A DNA stretch of 64,000 nt from an uncultured Paracoccaceae bacterium (GCA_947503175.1 CANNCO010000003.1:627501-691500); one strand, 5' to 3'. Shown: positions 9,989-21,063, counted from the stretch's first letter. Notes: generated from the sequence alone by a model not told the origin. Numbers and translations: made by a program.

Positions 9989-11518
9989 CTAAAGCAGCAG
10001 GAATGCCCACACGGCCGCACCGCCGGCAAGCAACCCGGCGGCAAAGATGCCCAGCGTCATCACGCGCCTGGACTTTGGCGGCGGCTCGTCGGGCATCCCC
10101 TGCCGGATCAGAGCGGCCTCCGCTAATTGCGGCAGTTTCGGCCCGAACCGGGCCAAAACCCGCGCCGTCTTGGCCAGATCGCGGAACAGCGCCTTCGGCC
10201 CCACATTATCCTTGATGTAATTCTCGACGATGGGCCGCGCGACTTCCCAGATGTTGATATGCGGGTGAAGCGAGCGCGACACGCCCTCGACCACCACCAT
10301 CGTCCGCTGCAACAGGATAAGTTCGGTCCGCGTTTCCATCCCGAACCGCTCGGTCACTTCGAACAGATAGCTCAGAAGCCGCGCCATCGAAATCCGCGTG
10401 GCATCCATCCCGAAAATCGGCTCGCCTACACTGCGCAGGGCGCGCGCGAATTCGTCGATATCCCTGTCGGCAGGCACATACCCGGCTTCGAAATGGACTT
10501 CTGCAACCCGGCGATAATCCTTCCGGATGAACCCGAACAGGATTTCCGCATAGACGCGGCGGGTATACTCATCAAGCCGCCCCATGATGCCGAAGTCATA
10601 GACGACGATATCCCCGTTCGGCGCGACCTTCAGGTTCCCTTGATGCATGTCCGCGTGGAAGTACCCGTCGCGCAGCGCATGCATCAGGAACATCCGCAGT
10701 ACGCGTTCGCCCAAAGCCGCGCGGTCATGCCCGGCAGCCTCGATCGCATTGACTTCGCCCGCCGGAATGCCCTCCGCCCAGCCCATCGTCATCACCCGGC
10801 GCGACGACAGAAACCAATGCACCTCTGGTACCGCGAAACCTTCGTCTTTTCCTGTATTCGCGGCGAACTCCGCGGCGCCGGAGGTCTCAAGCCTCAGGTC
10901 CAGCTCGCCCATAACGACGCCCTCGAAATGGGCAATCACGTCCATCGGCCGCAAACGCCGTGTCGCGGGCGCAAGCAACTCGATCATCTGCGCGGCCAGA
11001 TAGAACGCATCGATATCCTTGCGAAACGCCCGTTCGATCTTTGGACGCAGAACCTTGACCGCCACGTCCTCGCCGGTGTCCGCCAGCCTCGCCCGGTGCA
11101 CCTGCGCGATCGACGCCGCCGCCACCGGTTCGGAAAAATCGGCAAAAACCGTCTCGACCGCCACGTCCAGTTCCCGCGCGACGGTCTTTTTGGCCACAGC
11201 GGTGGGGAAGGGCGGCAGCTTGTCCTGCAACACCCGCAACTGCATGGCCAACTCGTCGCCGACCACATCGGGCCGCGTCGACAGGATCTGACCAAACTTG
11301 ATGTAAGCCGGGCCAAGTGCCGTCAGCGCGCGGGTCGCCGGCGGCAGCGCAGGATCGCCCTTGATCCCAAGGAACTTGAACGGCCAGCCCAGGATGCGCG
11401 CCACGATCCGCAAGGATGGCGGTGCCTGAAACGCATCAAGCACGACCCGCATCGCGCCAGTGCGCTCCAGTGTCGCGCCGGTCCGGATCAGCCGAAAGAT
11501 ATTGTGGGGGCCGCGCAC
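9989..11518 (-). CDS. ubiB: 2-polyprenylphenol 6-hydroxylase accessory kinase-like protein UbiB
   Basis: ABC1 family: ALGPAYIKFGQILSTRPD, HADMHQGNLKV; adjacent to ubiE. Confidence 0.92.
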   Translation of the reverse strand: MRGPHNIFRLIRTGATLERTGAMRVVLDAFQAPPSLRIVARILGWPFKFLGIKGDPALPPATRALTALGPAYIKFGQILSTRPDVVGDELAMQLRVLQDKLPPFPTAVAKKTVARELDVAVETVFADFSEPVAAASIAQVHRARLADTGEDVAVKVLRPKIERAFRKDIDAFYLAAQMIELLAPATRRLRPMDVIAHFEGVVMGELDLRLETSGAAEFAANTGKDEGFAVPEVHWFLSSRRVMTMGWAEGIPAGEVNAIEAAGHDRAALGERVLRMFLMHALRDGYFHADMHQGNLKVAPNGDIVVYDFGIMGRLDEYTRRVYAEILFGFIRKDYRRVAEVHFEAGYVPADRDIDEFARALRSVGEPIFGMDATRISMARLLSYLFEVTERFGMETRTELILLQRTMVVVEGVSRSLHPHINIWEVARPIVENYIKDNVGPKALFRDLAKTARVLARFGPKLPQLAEAALIRQGMPDEPPPKSRRVMTLGIFAAGLLAGGAAVWAFLLL

Positions 11519-12270
11519 TAAAGCTTCCAGCCCGAATGAAGCGCAGCAATCCCCATCGATAGGTTGCGATACTTCACCTGCTCGAACCCGGCCTCGCGGA
11601 TCATCCTCGCAAAGGTCTCCTGATCGGGGAACTTGCGGATCGATTCGACCAGATACTGATAGCTGTCCCGATCGCCCGCGATCACCTGACCCATCCGCGG
11701 GATCACGTTGAATGAATAGGCATCATAGGCCGCCTGCATCGCGGCATTGGGTAACTGGCTGAACTCCAGCACCATCAGCCGCCCGCCGGGCTTCAGAACC
11801 CGATATGCCTCGCTCAGTGCATCGCTGATCCGGGTCACGTTCCGGATGCCGAAAGAAATCGTATAGACGTCGAACTCCGCATCCTCGAACGGTAATGCCA
11901 TCGCATCGCCCATGACCCAGTCCAGCTGGCTGGCAAGGCTTTCGGCATCCGCCCGCTTCTGGCCTTCCACCAGCATGCTATCGGTCATGTCGCAGACAAC
12001 GGCGCTGGCCGCACCCGCGCGCCGCAAAAACCGGAACGCAATATCGCCCGTACCGCCCGCCACATCCAGCAGCCGCTGACCGGCCCGGGGCGCAAGCCAA
12101 TCCATCATCGCATCCTTCCAGAGACGATGAATACCGACGCTCATCACGTCGTTCATCACATCATACTTCGATGCCACGTTGGAAAAGACACCGTGCACCA
12201 GCCCGGCCTTTTCGTCTTCCGCAACCGTCCGGTTGCCGAAATGCGTTGTCTTGCCGGTTTCGTCGCTCAT
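11518..12270 (-). CDS. ubiE: Ubiquinone/menaquinone methyltransferase UbiE
   Basis: [46 protein letters not shown] at 12270 (ORF call over-extended upstream). Confidence 0.94.
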   Translation of the reverse strand: MSDETGKTTHFGNRTVAEDEKAGLVHGVFSNVASKYDVMNDVMSVGIHRLWKDAMMDWLAPRAGQRLLDVAGGTGDIAFRFLRRAGAASAVVCDMTDSMLVEGQKRADAESLASQLDWVMGDAMALPFEDAEFDVYTISFGIRNVTRISDALSEAYRVLKPGGRLMVLEFSQLPNAAMQAAYDAYSFNVIPRMGQVIAGDRDSYQYLVESIRKFPDQETFARMIREAGFEQVKYRNLSMGIAALHSGWKL

Positions 12271-12355
12271 CGGCCCTTGCGTCCCTTGAAACTCACCCTT
12301 CTTATAGGTCGCCGCAGCCCCGCTGCAATGCGGCATACCCAGCAAGGAGTCACCC

Positions 12356-13207
12356 GTGCCCGAATTGCCAGAGGTTGAAACGGTCCGCCGGGGGCTTCTC
12401 CCTGTGCTCGAAGGGCACCGGATCGCGCGTGCACAGGTCAACCGGCCCGATCTGCGCTGGCCCCTGCCCGAACACTTGGCAGAGCGTCTGACCGGCAAGA
12501 CCGTCACCACGCTGCGGCGCCGCTCGAAATACATCCTCGCCGACCTGTCTTCGGGCGAAACGCTGATCATCCACCTTGGCATGTCGGGCCGGATGCTGAT
12601 TTCCGGTGCGCAGATCGGGCAGTTCCACCACGACCACGCCGCACCGGAGAAACACGATCACATCGTCATTGATACCGATCACGGCGCACGTGTCACCTTC
12701 AACGACGCCCGCCGTTTCGGCGCGATGGACCTCTGCCCAACCGACTCAGTCGATAGCCACTGGCTGCTTGAAAGGATCGGGCCCGAACCGCTCGGGAACG
12801 CCTTCAACGAAGACTACCTTGTTGCCGCCCTCCGTGGCCGCAACACACCGATCAAAACGGCCCTGCTGGATCAACGAATCGTCGCCGGACTGGGCAACAT
12901 CTATGTCTGCGAAACATTGCACCGCGCGCGGATTTCACCAAGGCGCAAGGCCGTAAACATCTCGGCGGCACGCGTCCGCACGCTGGTTCCCGCGATCCGC
13001 GACGTTCTCTCCGAGGCAATCGAAGCAGGCGGATCGTCCCTGCGCGATTACCGGCAAGCGGATGGAGAGCTCGGATATTTTCAGCATACTTTCCGGGCAT
13101 ATGGCCGCGAGGGCGCGCCATGCGTCACACCCGATTGCCCCGGTACGATCTCGCGCATCGTACAATCGGGCCGCTCCACCTTCTATTGTCCGACCTGCCA
13201 AAGATAG
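12356..13207 (+). CDS. mutM: Formamidopyrimidine-DNA glycosylase
   Basis: [14 protein letters not shown]-terminus and C-terminal zinc finger [31 protein letters not shown] start. Confidence 0.95.
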   Translation: MPELPEVETVRRGLLPVLEGHRIARAQVNRPDLRWPLPEHLAERLTGKTVTTLRRRSKYILADLSSGETLIIHLGMSGRMLISGAQIGQFHHDHAAPEKHDHIVIDTDHGARVTFNDARRFGAMDLCPTDSVDSHWLLERIGPEPLGNAFNEDYLVAALRGRNTPIKTALLDQRIVAGLGNIYVCETLHRARISPRRKAVNISAARVRTLVPAIRDVLSEAIEAGGSSLRDYRQADGELGYFQHTFRAYGREGAPCVTPDCPGTISRIVQSGRSTFYCPTCQR

Positions 13208-13293
13208 ACGACGCCGAGACCGATCCGGGGTTGAAAGCACCGCCCGGGCTGATAAGCCTTCCCTCTGACCTGCACCCATCAAAGAAGGATGCC

Positions 13294-14070
13294 ATGGCCT
13301 ATAAGACCCTGATCGTCGAAAACGAAGATCACGTCGCCACCATCACCCTCAACCGCCCCGACGCCATGAACGCTCTCAACGCGGAATTGTTGCGAGAGCT
13401 CAATCAGGCGCTGCGCGAGGCGGAAGAAAACGAAAAGATTCGCTGCATCATCCTTACGGGGTCCGAGAAATCCTTCGCCGCCGGTGCAGATATCAGCGAA
13501 ATGGCCGGGCTCAGCTTTGTCGAGGTGTTTTCCTCCGACAAGTTCGGCCACGAAATCGAGCAACTTGCCCGGTGCCGCAAACCCATCATCGCCGCCGTCG
13601 CGGGCTACGCGCTGGGCGGCGGATGCGAGCTGGCGATGATGTGCGATTTCATCATCGCCGCGGATACCGCGAAGTTCGGCCAGCCCGAGATCAATCTTGG
13701 CGTCGTCGCCGGCATCGGCGGCACCCAACGGCTCACCCGGTTCGTCGGCAAGTCCAAATCCATGGAAATGCACCTCACGGGCCGCTTCATGGACGCCGAA
13801 GAAGCCGAACGGTCCGGCCTTGTCAGTCGCGTCGTACCCGCCAAGAAACTGATGGAAGAGGCTTTGGCCACCGCCACCAAGATCACCGAAAAGTCGATGC
13901 TGACGACGATGGCGGTCAAGGAAGCGGTCAATCGCAGCTACGAATTGACGCTGAACGAGGGCCTCCTGTTCGAACGCCGCCTGTTCCACGCGCTCTTTGC
14001 GACCGAAGATCAGAAGGAAGGGATGCAGGCGTTTCTGGACAAGCGCGAGGCGCAGTTCCGGGACAAATAG
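13294..14070 (+). CDS. Enoyl-CoA hydratase
   Basis: [45 protein letters not shown]. Confidence 0.93.
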   Translation: MAYKTLIVENEDHVATITLNRPDAMNALNAELLRELNQALREAEENEKIRCIILTGSEKSFAAGADISEMAGLSFVEVFSSDKFGHEIEQLARCRKPIIAAVAGYALGGGCELAMMCDFIIAADTAKFGQPEINLGVVAGIGGTQRLTRFVGKSKSMEMHLTGRFMDAEEAERSGLVSRVVPAKKLMEEALATATKITEKSMLTTMAVKEAVNRSYELTLNEGLLFERRLFHALFATEDQKEGMQAFLDKREAQFRDK

Positions 14071-14071
14071 G

Positions 14072-14947
14072 ATGCCCGTCGCGATCCTCGATGGCGGCAT
14101 GGGTCAGGAACTGATCCACCGCTCCGGCCGCGATCCGACCGGCCTCTGGGCCACGCAGGTCATGATCGACGCGCCCCACCTGGTCCGTGAAGTTCACGAT
14201 GACTACTTCGCGGCAGGCGCATCCATCGCCACGGCCAACACATACGCCCTGCACCGCGACAGGTTGGAGCCTGCCGGACAAATCGCCCGGTTCGACGAGC
14301 TTCATCACCTCGCCTGCGAACTGGCCGTTCAGGCGCGCGATGCCCATGGGTCGGGCCGCGTGGCCGCGGCGCTCGGCCCTCTCGAATGGTCCTATCGCGG
14401 CGATGACGGCCCACCCTTCGCAGACGCCGCGCAATCCTTCTCCGAGATCGCCAAGATCCAGCAGGAACATGTCGATCTCTACATCCTCGAAACGGTGTCC
14501 TCTCTGGCCCGCGCAAAAGCCGCTTTGGCGGGAACGCTTCCTGTCGGAAAACCGGTCTGGCTTGCGGTCACCGTCGACGATGACGATGGCACGCGCCTCC
14601 GTTCCGGCGAGCCGGTCGAGAGCATCCTGGATCTGCTCAAGGACTATCCCTTCACCGCGCTTCTCGTGAACTGCTCGATCCCCGAGGCGGTGACGACAGC
14701 CGTCGCCAGGCTGAGCGGGGCGCCGGTACCGCTTGGCGCCTATGCCAATGGCTTCACCGGCATATCCCAAGCTTATCTTGAGCCCGGTTCCGCCGTTGAC
14801 AAGCTTGCCGCCCGCACCGACCTCGGACCATCCGAATACGCGGACTTCGCGGCACGCTGGGTCGAAGACGGGGCCGCAATCATCGGCGGCTGTTGCGACG
14901 TCGGCCCGGCCCATATCCGTGAACTCGTAAAACGCTTTGCCGATTGA
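14072..14947 (+). CDS. Homocysteine S-methyltransferase family protein
   Basis: ILDGGMGQEL start and GGCCDVGPAHI zinc-binding CC motif. Confidence 0.88.
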   Translation: MPVAILDGGMGQELIHRSGRDPTGLWATQVMIDAPHLVREVHDDYFAAGASIATANTYALHRDRLEPAGQIARFDELHHLACELAVQARDAHGSGRVAAALGPLEWSYRGDDGPPFADAAQSFSEIAKIQQEHVDLYILETVSSLARAKAALAGTLPVGKPVWLAVTVDDDDGTRLRSGEPVESILDLLKDYPFTALLVNCSIPEAVTTAVARLSGAPVPLGAYANGFTGISQAYLEPGSAVDKLAARTDLGPSEYADFAARWVEDGAAIIGGCCDVGPAHIRELVKRFAD

Positions 14948-14981
14948 CCTCGCGCGCCTCACGATTTGCCCCAGACCGCTG

Positions 14982-15010
14982 TTGACAGACCCGCGACTCG
15001 CGCCTAGAAG
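14982..15010 (+). promoter_or_regulatory. Sigma70-type promoter of rpsT
   Basis: TTGACA - 17 nt - TAGAAG, 45 nt upstream of the rpsT ATG. Confidence 0.7.
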
Positions 15011-15054
15011 CGCGACTTCAGATTAAACCGACCCGAAATTGGGAATCCGTACGC

Positions 15055-15318
15055 ATGGCTAACTCGCCTCAGTCCAAGAAACGCGCCCGCCAGAACGAGC
15101 GGCGCTTTGCCGTGAACAAGGCACGTCGGTCGCGCATCCGCACCTTCCTGCGTAATGTCGAAGAGGCGATTGCCTCGGGCGACAAGGATGCGGCAAGCAC
15201 GGCGCTCCGCGCAGCCCAGCCCGAGCTAATGCGCGGCGTCACAAAAGGCGTGTTTCACAAGAACACCGTGGCAAGAAAAATGTCGCGGCTGTCCAGCCGG
15301 GTGAAAGCGATCGGCTGA
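15055..15318 (+). CDS. rpsT: 30S ribosomal protein S20
   Basis: [39 protein letters not shown]. Confidence 0.96.
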   Translation: MANSPQSKKRARQNERRFAVNKARRSRIRTFLRNVEEAIASGDKDAASTALRAAQPELMRGVTKGVFHKNTVARKMSRLSSRVKAIG

Positions 15319-15343
15319 TCGCCGCCAATTGGACAGACGACCA

Positions 15344-15371
15344 GAAACGCGCCTCCGGGCGCGTTTTTTAT
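15344..15371 (+). terminator. Rho-independent terminator of rpsT
   Basis: AACGCGCC-TCCG-GGCGCGTT hairpin followed by TTTTATT. Confidence 0.88.
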
Positions 15372-15531
15372 TAGCCTGATTTGGGTTACGCGCCGCTGCA
15401 AAAGTGTGCGCAAGACACGCCCTCCGGATTCGTTCCGACAAAGTGTGAGTCAAGGTTGAAGTTCTGTTGCGGAAAGGGTCGCGCCGTTGCTAGCGTCCTC
15501 TTGCGATTCACATCGTCTTGGGGGGACATGG

Positions 15532-15984
15532 ATGACAGGGCACGGCGCTGCCGCGCCGGTTGGTGAGGTTTCACCTGCCGACGCATGGGACTTGTTGGCA
15601 GATAGTCCCGACGCTGTGCTCGTTGATGTCAGGACGCGGGCGGAATGGAATTTCGTCGGCACACCTGACCTCGGGAGTTTGAGGAAGTCCACGATCTTCG
15701 TGGAATGGTCCTCCTTTCCCGACATGTCCATAAACCCGCGCTTTGTCGCGGACCTTGAGGAGAAGCTGGACGGAGCTGCACCGTCGCATCTGCTTTTCCT
15801 CTGCCGGTCCGGAGCGCGATCCTTGAGCGCCGCTCAGGCGGTCGCCGCGTATTTGTCCGATCAGGGCAAGTCGGCGGTCTGTCTGAACGTTGCCGAAGGG
15901 TTCGAGGGCGATCTGGATCCGGCAGGACACCGGGGGGCGGTCAATGGCTGGAAATCCCGGGGGCTGGCATGGCGCCAGTCTTGA
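15532..15984 (+). CDS. Rhodanese-like domain protein
   Basis: DAWDLLADSPDAVLVDVRTRAEW; active-site loop FLCRSGARS. Confidence 0.88.
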   Translation: MTGHGAAAPVGEVSPADAWDLLADSPDAVLVDVRTRAEWNFVGTPDLGSLRKSTIFVEWSSFPDMSINPRFVADLEEKLDGAAPSHLLFLCRSGARSLSAAQAVAAYLSDQGKSAVCLNVAEGFEGDLDPAGHRGAVNGWKSRGLAWRQS

Positions 15985-16014
15985 ACAAGAACTTGAAAAC
16001 CGGGTCGGGACAGT

Positions 16015-17397
16015 ATGACGGAAGAAATCTGGGGGGAAATTCGTGAAATTCTTATCGGGCGTGTCGGAAAAAATAACTATGTAAACTGGATCGAGCCGCT
16101 GGAGTTCTCTGAACTCGCCGATGGCGTCGCCCGGTTTCTCGTGCCCACCCAGTTCATGGGCACTTGGGTGTCGCAGAATTTCGGGGATCAGATCCTCCGC
16201 GCCTTGAAGGGTCATGGGCAATCGGTAAGCCGTATCGAGTTCGCCGTTCCCGCAATGGGGACAAAACCCTCCTGCAAGAAGGTCAAAGAAAAGGTGGAGC
16301 GCTCCGAACCCGAAGAATCCGAAGTCACAGTCGAGACGAAACCCGCCACGGACGCGCTGCCGGGCGCTTCGCTTGATCAGCGTTTCACCTTCGACAGCTT
16401 CGTCGTGGGCAAACCGAACGAGCTGGCCCATGCCGCCGCGCGCCGTGTGGCCGAGGGCGGTTCGGTCACCTTCAACCCACTCTTCCTTTATGGCGGTGTC
16501 GGTTTGGGTAAGACCCACCTGATGCACGCCATCGCATGGGAACTGAAAACCAAAAGCCCCGGTCTCCGCGTCGTCTATCTCTCTGCCGAACAGTTCATGT
16601 ACCGATTCGTTCAGGCGCTTCGCGAAAAGGACATGATCGGCTTCAAACAGCTCTTCCGCTCGGTCGATGTACTGATGGTCGACGACATCCAGTTCATCGC
16701 GGGCAAGGATGCGACGCAGGAAGAATTCTTCCACACCTTCAACGCCCTGGTCGATCAGAACAAACAGATCATTCTGTCCGCCGACCGAGCGCCGACCGAA
16801 ATCCACGGCATCGAAGAACGCATCGTCAGCCGTATGCAATCCGGCCTTCTCGTCGATCTGCACCCCACGAACTACGAGCTTCGCCTCGGCATCCTCCAGC
16901 AGAAGGTCGAACAGTTCTCGGAACAGTTCCGCAATCTCGAAATCGCCGAGGGCGTACTCGAATTCCTCGCCCACCGCATCTCGTCGAACGTCCGTGTCCT
17001 CGAAGGCGCGCTCATGCGGCTCTTCGCGTTCGGCAGCCTTGTGGGCCGTGAGATCACCCTGGAACTGACCCAGGACTGTCTGGCCGATATCCTGCGCGCC
17101 ACGGATCGCAAGATCACGGTCGAGGAGATCCAGCGCAAGGTTTCGGACCACTACAACATTCGGCTCAGCGACCTGATCGGTCCCAAGCGCGTCCGCACCT
17201 TCGCCCGCCCCCGTCAGGTCGCCATGTATCTGGCCAAGCACATGACCACCCGCAGCCTACCCGATATCGGACGGCGCTTCGGTGGTCGGGATCACACCAC
17301 CGTCATGCATGGCGTGCGCCGGATCGAGGAACTCAAGGCCCGCGACAGCCAGCTTGCCGAAGATCTGGAGCTTCTGCGCCGCGCGCTCGAAGGATAG
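16015..17397 (+). CDS. dnaA: Chromosomal replication initiator DnaA
   Basis: GGVGLGKTHLMHAI Walker A, DDIQFIAGK, C-terminal GGRDHTTVMHGVRRIEEL. Confidence 0.98.
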   Translation: MTEEIWGEIREILIGRVGKNNYVNWIEPLEFSELADGVARFLVPTQFMGTWVSQNFGDQILRALKGHGQSVSRIEFAVPAMGTKPSCKKVKEKVERSEPEESEVTVETKPATDALPGASLDQRFTFDSFVVGKPNELAHAAARRVAEGGSVTFNPLFLYGGVGLGKTHLMHAIAWELKTKSPGLRVVYLSAEQFMYRFVQALREKDMIGFKQLFRSVDVLMVDDIQFIAGKDATQEEFFHTFNALVDQNKQIILSADRAPTEIHGIEERIVSRMQSGLLVDLHPTNYELRLGILQQKVEQFSEQFRNLEIAEGVLEFLAHRISSNVRVLEGALMRLFAFGSLVGREITLELTQDCLADILRATDRKITVEEIQRKVSDHYNIRLSDLIGPKRVRTFARPRQVAMYLAKHMTTRSLPDIGRRFGGRDHTTVMHGVRRIEELKARDSQLAEDLELLRRALEG

Positions 17398-17558
17398 GGC
17401 GCGGCGCAATCCGCCATTATTTGCACCTTATGCAGGGGGCGGGGCCAACCCGCCCTTGACCCCGATTCGGGGATTGCCCACAGTCGGCGTAATCCGCTTG
17501 CGCGGGCGCAAAAAACCGATAGGTTTTCCGCCCCGGCATCCGAGGTGAGGGACAGGCC

Positions 17559-18677
17559 ATGAAATTCTCCATCGAACGCGCAGCGCTTTTGCGTGCAGTC
17601 GCTCAGGCGCAATCAGTGGTCGAGCGGCGCAACACCATTCCGATCCTCGGAAACGTCCTGATCGAGGCCGAAGGCGACAATGTCACCTTCCGCGCCACCG
17701 ATCTGGATATCGAGGTCGTGGACCGCGCGCCCGCGCAGGTCACCCGACCTGGTGCGACGACCGTCCCGGCCGTCACGCTGCACGAGATCGTGCGCAAGCT
17801 GCCCGATGGCGCGCTCGTGACCCTCGCCGATGACGGCGCGTCGGGCCGCATGTCCGTCGATGCGGGCCGCTCGAATTTCGCACTGGCCACCCTGCCGCGC
17901 GAAGACTTCCCTGTAATGACCAGCAGCGACTACGACGCAAACTTCTCCGCGCCCGCACCCTTGCTGCGCCGCCTCTTCGACAAATCGAAATTCGCCATCT
18001 CAACCGAGGAAACCCGCTACTATCTCAACGGCGTCTATATGCATGTCGCCACCGGCGACGACGGCCAGACGCTCCGCTGCGTCGCCACCGATGGCCACCG
18101 TCTTGCCCGGATCGACGCTGATCTACCGCCGGGCGCCGAAACCATGCCGGGCGTCATCGTCCCCCGCAAAACCGTGGGCGAGCTGCGCAAGCTTCTCGAC
18201 GATGACGATACTGAAATCGCCGTCTCCGTCTCCGAAACCAAGGTCCGCTTCGCCACCCCCGAGATCACCCTGACCTCCAAGGTCATCGACGGCACCTTCC
18301 CCGACTACACACGCGTTATCCCACAAACCAACACCCGCAAGCTCGAGGTTGACGCGGCAGAATTTGCCAGGGCCGTCGACCGTGTCGCCACCGTGTCTTC
18401 CGAACGCTCCCGCGCCGTCAAACTCAGCCTCGACAACGACAAACTGGTGCTGTCGGTGAACGCGCCCGACGCGGGCGCCGCGGAAGAGGAACTGGCGGTC
18501 GCCTATGGCGACGAGGCGCTCGATATCGGCTTCAACGCCAAGTATCTGCTGGAAATCGCCAGCCAGGTCGATCGCGAAAACGCCGTGTTCCTGTTCGACA
18601 CGCCGGACCGTCCGACACTCATGCACGAAGGCAACGACAAAAGCGCGATCTTCGTCGTCATGCCGATGCGCGTGTGA
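17559..18677 (+). CDS. dnaN: DNA polymerase III beta subunit
   Basis: Sliding clamp pattern, C-terminal VFVVMPMRV; between dnaA and recF. Confidence 0.97.
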   Translation: MKFSIERAALLRAVAQAQSVVERRNTIPILGNVLIEAEGDNVTFRATDLDIEVVDRAPAQVTRPGATTVPAVTLHEIVRKLPDGALVTLADDGASGRMSVDAGRSNFALATLPREDFPVMTSSDYDANFSAPAPLLRRLFDKSKFAISTEETRYYLNGVYMHVATGDDGQTLRCVATDGHRLARIDADLPPGAETMPGVIVPRKTVGELRKLLDDDDTEIAVSVSETKVRFATPEITLTSKVIDGTFPDYTRVIPQTNTRKLEVDAAEFARAVDRVATVSSERSRAVKLSLDNDKLVLSVNAPDAGAAEEELAVAYGDEALDIGFNAKYLLEIASQVDRENAVFLFDTPDRPTLMHEGNDKSAIFVVMPMRV

Positions 18678-18736
18678 CCGGGCCTATCAAACCGCTCGAA
18701 ACGCTCTAAGCCGCGCGGGGGGCCGGGGACTGATCC

Positions 18737-19825
18737 ATGCCCACACAAGCGCTCACCAGCCTGACCCTGTCCCATTTCCGGTCCCACCGTCTGGCGCAGA
18801 TCGACACCGATCCGCGCCCGGTTGCGATCTCCGGCCCGAACGGCGCGGGCAAGACCAACATCCTCGAAGCCGTCTCGCTCCTGTCCCCCGGTCGCGGGCT
18901 GCGCCGCGCCGCACCCGCTGATCTCTCGCGCAGGCCCGAGGCGCTGGGCTGGCGGATCGGGGCCACCCTCCGATCCGGCCACCAGACACATGAGATCGAC
19001 ACCCGCGCCGAACCCGGCGAACCCCGCCAGTTGCGCATCGACGGCAAGACCGCACCTCAGACGGCCCTTGGCCGCATCGCCCGTATCCTCTGGCTCGTTC
19101 CCTCCATGGACAGGCTCTGGATCGAGGGTGCCGAAGGCCGCCGCCGCTTCCTAGACCGGATCACCCTGTCCTTCGAGCCGCTCCATGCCGAGGCCGTTCT
19201 GACCTATGACAAGGCCATGCGCGAACGGAACCGGCTCCTGAAGGACATGGTTCGAGACCCCCATTGGTACACCGCGCTGGAAACCCAGATGGCCGAGGCC
19301 GGAACCCGCATTCGCGACAACCGCGCCGCCGCCCTCACCCGCCTTGCCGCCGCGCAGGACGGCGCGGATACGGTATTCCCCGCCGCAGCCCTCACCCTGA
19401 CCGAGCCCGAAGACGCGCCCGATCTCACCCCGGCGCTCGCCGATAACCGCCCCAATGACCTGCGCGCGGGCCGCACCCTGCTCGGCCCCCACCGCGCCGA
19501 TCTCGACGCGACCTATACGGCCAAGAACGTTCCCGCCGCCCAGTGCTCCACCGGCGAACAAAAGGCGCTCCTGATCTCGCTCATCCTCTCGAACGCCCGC
19601 GCCCTTGCCGAAGACACCCGCACCCCGCCGATGGTTCTGCTGGATGAGGTCGCGGCCCATCTCGACCCCGACCGTCGCGCCGCACTCTACGATGAAATCT
19701 GCGCCCTCGGGGCCCAGGCCTGGATGACCGGCACCGAACGCGGCCTGTTCGATGCGCTGGGTGACCGGGCCCAATACCTCTCCGTCACCGAAGAAGACGG
19801 CCAGTCCCACGTTGTACCCGGATGA
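18737..19825 (+). CDS. recF: DNA replication/repair protein RecF
   Basis: GPNGAGKTNILEAVSLLSPGRGLR; LLDEVAAHLDPDRR. Confidence 0.96.
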   Translation: MPTQALTSLTLSHFRSHRLAQIDTDPRPVAISGPNGAGKTNILEAVSLLSPGRGLRRAAPADLSRRPEALGWRIGATLRSGHQTHEIDTRAEPGEPRQLRIDGKTAPQTALGRIARILWLVPSMDRLWIEGAEGRRRFLDRITLSFEPLHAEAVLTYDKAMRERNRLLKDMVRDPHWYTALETQMAEAGTRIRDNRAAALTRLAAAQDGADTVFPAAALTLTEPEDAPDLTPALADNRPNDLRAGRTLLGPHRADLDATYTAKNVPAAQCSTGEQKALLISLILSNARALAEDTRTPPMVLLDEVAAHLDPDRRAALYDEICALGAQAWMTGTERGLFDALGDRAQYLSVTEEDGQSHVVPG

Positions 19826-20442
19826 CGATTTCACCCGCCGAACTGGCGCTCTATTGCGGCGCGCTCCTGATCCTGTTCCTCACGCCCGGGCCGGTCTGGG
19901 TGGCCCTTACTGCCCGCGCGCTTTCGGGCGGCTTCCACGCCGCATGGCCCCTCGCCCTCGGTGTGGTCGTCGGTGATGCGCTCTGGCCGCTTCTCGCCAT
20001 CCTCGGGGTTACATGGGTGGTGTCGGTCTTTTCCGGCTTCATGATCGTCCTGAAATGGGTGGCGGCGATCGTGTTCCTTGTCATGGGCGCACTGATCCTG
20101 CGAAACGCCGACAAAACCATCGCCAGCGACAGCCGCCTCACACGCCCGGGCATGTGGGCGGGCTTTCTGGCGGGCATCGCCGTGATCCTCGGCAACCCCA
20201 AGGCCATCCTGTTCTACATGGGCGTCCTGCCGGGCTTCTTCGATCTGACCCGTGTCACCGGCCCCGACATCGCCGCCATCGTCGCGGCCTCCATCGCCGT
20301 GCCCCTGATTGGCAACGTGTTCTTCGCCTTCTCCATCGACCGGGCGCGTCGCCTGCTCTCGTCACCCCGCGCCCTGCGCCGCACCAACATCATCGCGGGT
20401 ATCCTGCTGATCTGCGTCGGCCTTGTGATCCCCCTCACCTGA
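19822..20442 (+). CDS. LysE-family amino-acid exporter
   Basis: TPGPVWVALTARALSGGFHAAWPLALGVVVGD; multi-TM; ATGA overlap with recF. Confidence 0.85.
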   Translation: MTISPAELALYCGALLILFLTPGPVWVALTARALSGGFHAAWPLALGVVVGDALWPLLAILGVTWVVSVFSGFMIVLKWVAAIVFLVMGALILRNADKTIASDSRLTRPGMWAGFLAGIAVILGNPKAILFYMGVLPGFFDLTRVTGPDIAAIVAASIAVPLIGNVFFAFSIDRARRLLSSPRALRRTNIIAGILLICVGLVIPLT

Positions 20443-21018
20443 TCCTGGCTGCAGCCACGCGCGAATATAGGGCCGCACCCGGTCGTTGATTGACCGCGCG
20501 TTGTGCAAAGCACAGAATTTCAGCCCCATGGCGTTCAGCGCGAAAGCCAGAACGCCCTCGGCCAGAAGCTCCACATCCACATCGCGCCTGATGCCCGGTA
20601 TCTCCGGCAGCCAGAGCGTCAAAAGCTCCACCTGGTGCAGAAAGTTCAGCGCGATCTCGGTTGCCTCATCGACGGCAGTGGCACCCGAATACCGCATCAC
20701 GATATCGAAAACGAAACGGTCGCGCGCCATGAACTCGTACAAGGGATCGAATACGTCACAAAGCTCTTCGACCGTCTGCGGAACCGGCCCCGTGGCGATC
20801 TTCGCAAGGATGACGTGCATCTCCTCGCCTAGAAGCTGCGCCAAAAGACTGTCCTTGTCTTCGAAATGCGAAAAGAACGTCCCTTTCGCAACACCGGCAT
20901 CCCGCACGACATCTTCAACCCGCAAGCCGGCAGGGCCATCGCGGGCAACAATGGCCGTCGCCGCCTCGATCAGGCGGGCGCGGGTCTCAAGTCGGCGTTT
21001 CTGCGGAGCGCGGGACAT
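20362..21018 (-). CDS. TetR-family transcriptional regulator
   Basis: N-terminal HTH RARLIEAATAIVARDGPAGLRVEDVVRDAGVAKGTFFSHFEDKDSLL. Confidence 0.9.
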   Translation of the reverse strand: MSRAPQKRRLETRARLIEAATAIVARDGPAGLRVEDVVRDAGVAKGTFFSHFEDKDSLLAQLLGEEMHVILAKIATGPVPQTVEELCDVFDPLYEFMARDRFVFDIVMRYSGATAVDEATEIALNFLHQVELLTLWLPEIPGIRRDVDVELLAEGVLAFALNAMGLKFCALHNARSINDRVRPYIRAWLQPGSGEGDHKADADQQDTRDDVGAAQGAG

Positions 21019-21040
21019 GATGTCTGAATATCAATAGAAA

Positions 21041-21052
21041 TGACCACGGTCA
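21041..21052. promoter_or_regulatory. Candidate TetR operator copy 1 (TGACCACGGTCA)
   Basis: Exact 12-mer repeated three times between divergent tetR and flavodoxin-fold gene. Confidence 0.75.
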
Positions 21053-21063
21053 AATTTATATAT

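Noticed and set aside
15399-15455. Near-repeat AAAGTGTGCGCAAG / AAAGTGTGAGTCAAG upstream of the rhodanese gene
   Set aside because: Only two short imperfect copies, no palindromic structure or regulator next to it; too weak to call.
15319-16014. Possible oriC near dnaA
   Set aside because: No cluster of TTATCCACA-like DnaA boxes or AT-rich unwinding region seen; alphaproteobacterial origins are often not at dnaA.
15571-17241. Long antisense ORF across rhodanese gene and dnaA (and similar shadows at 10127-11521, 21879-23354, 26969-28300, 33838-35265, 49669-51297)
   Set aside because: All lie opposite well-recognised genes and have antisense-type composition.
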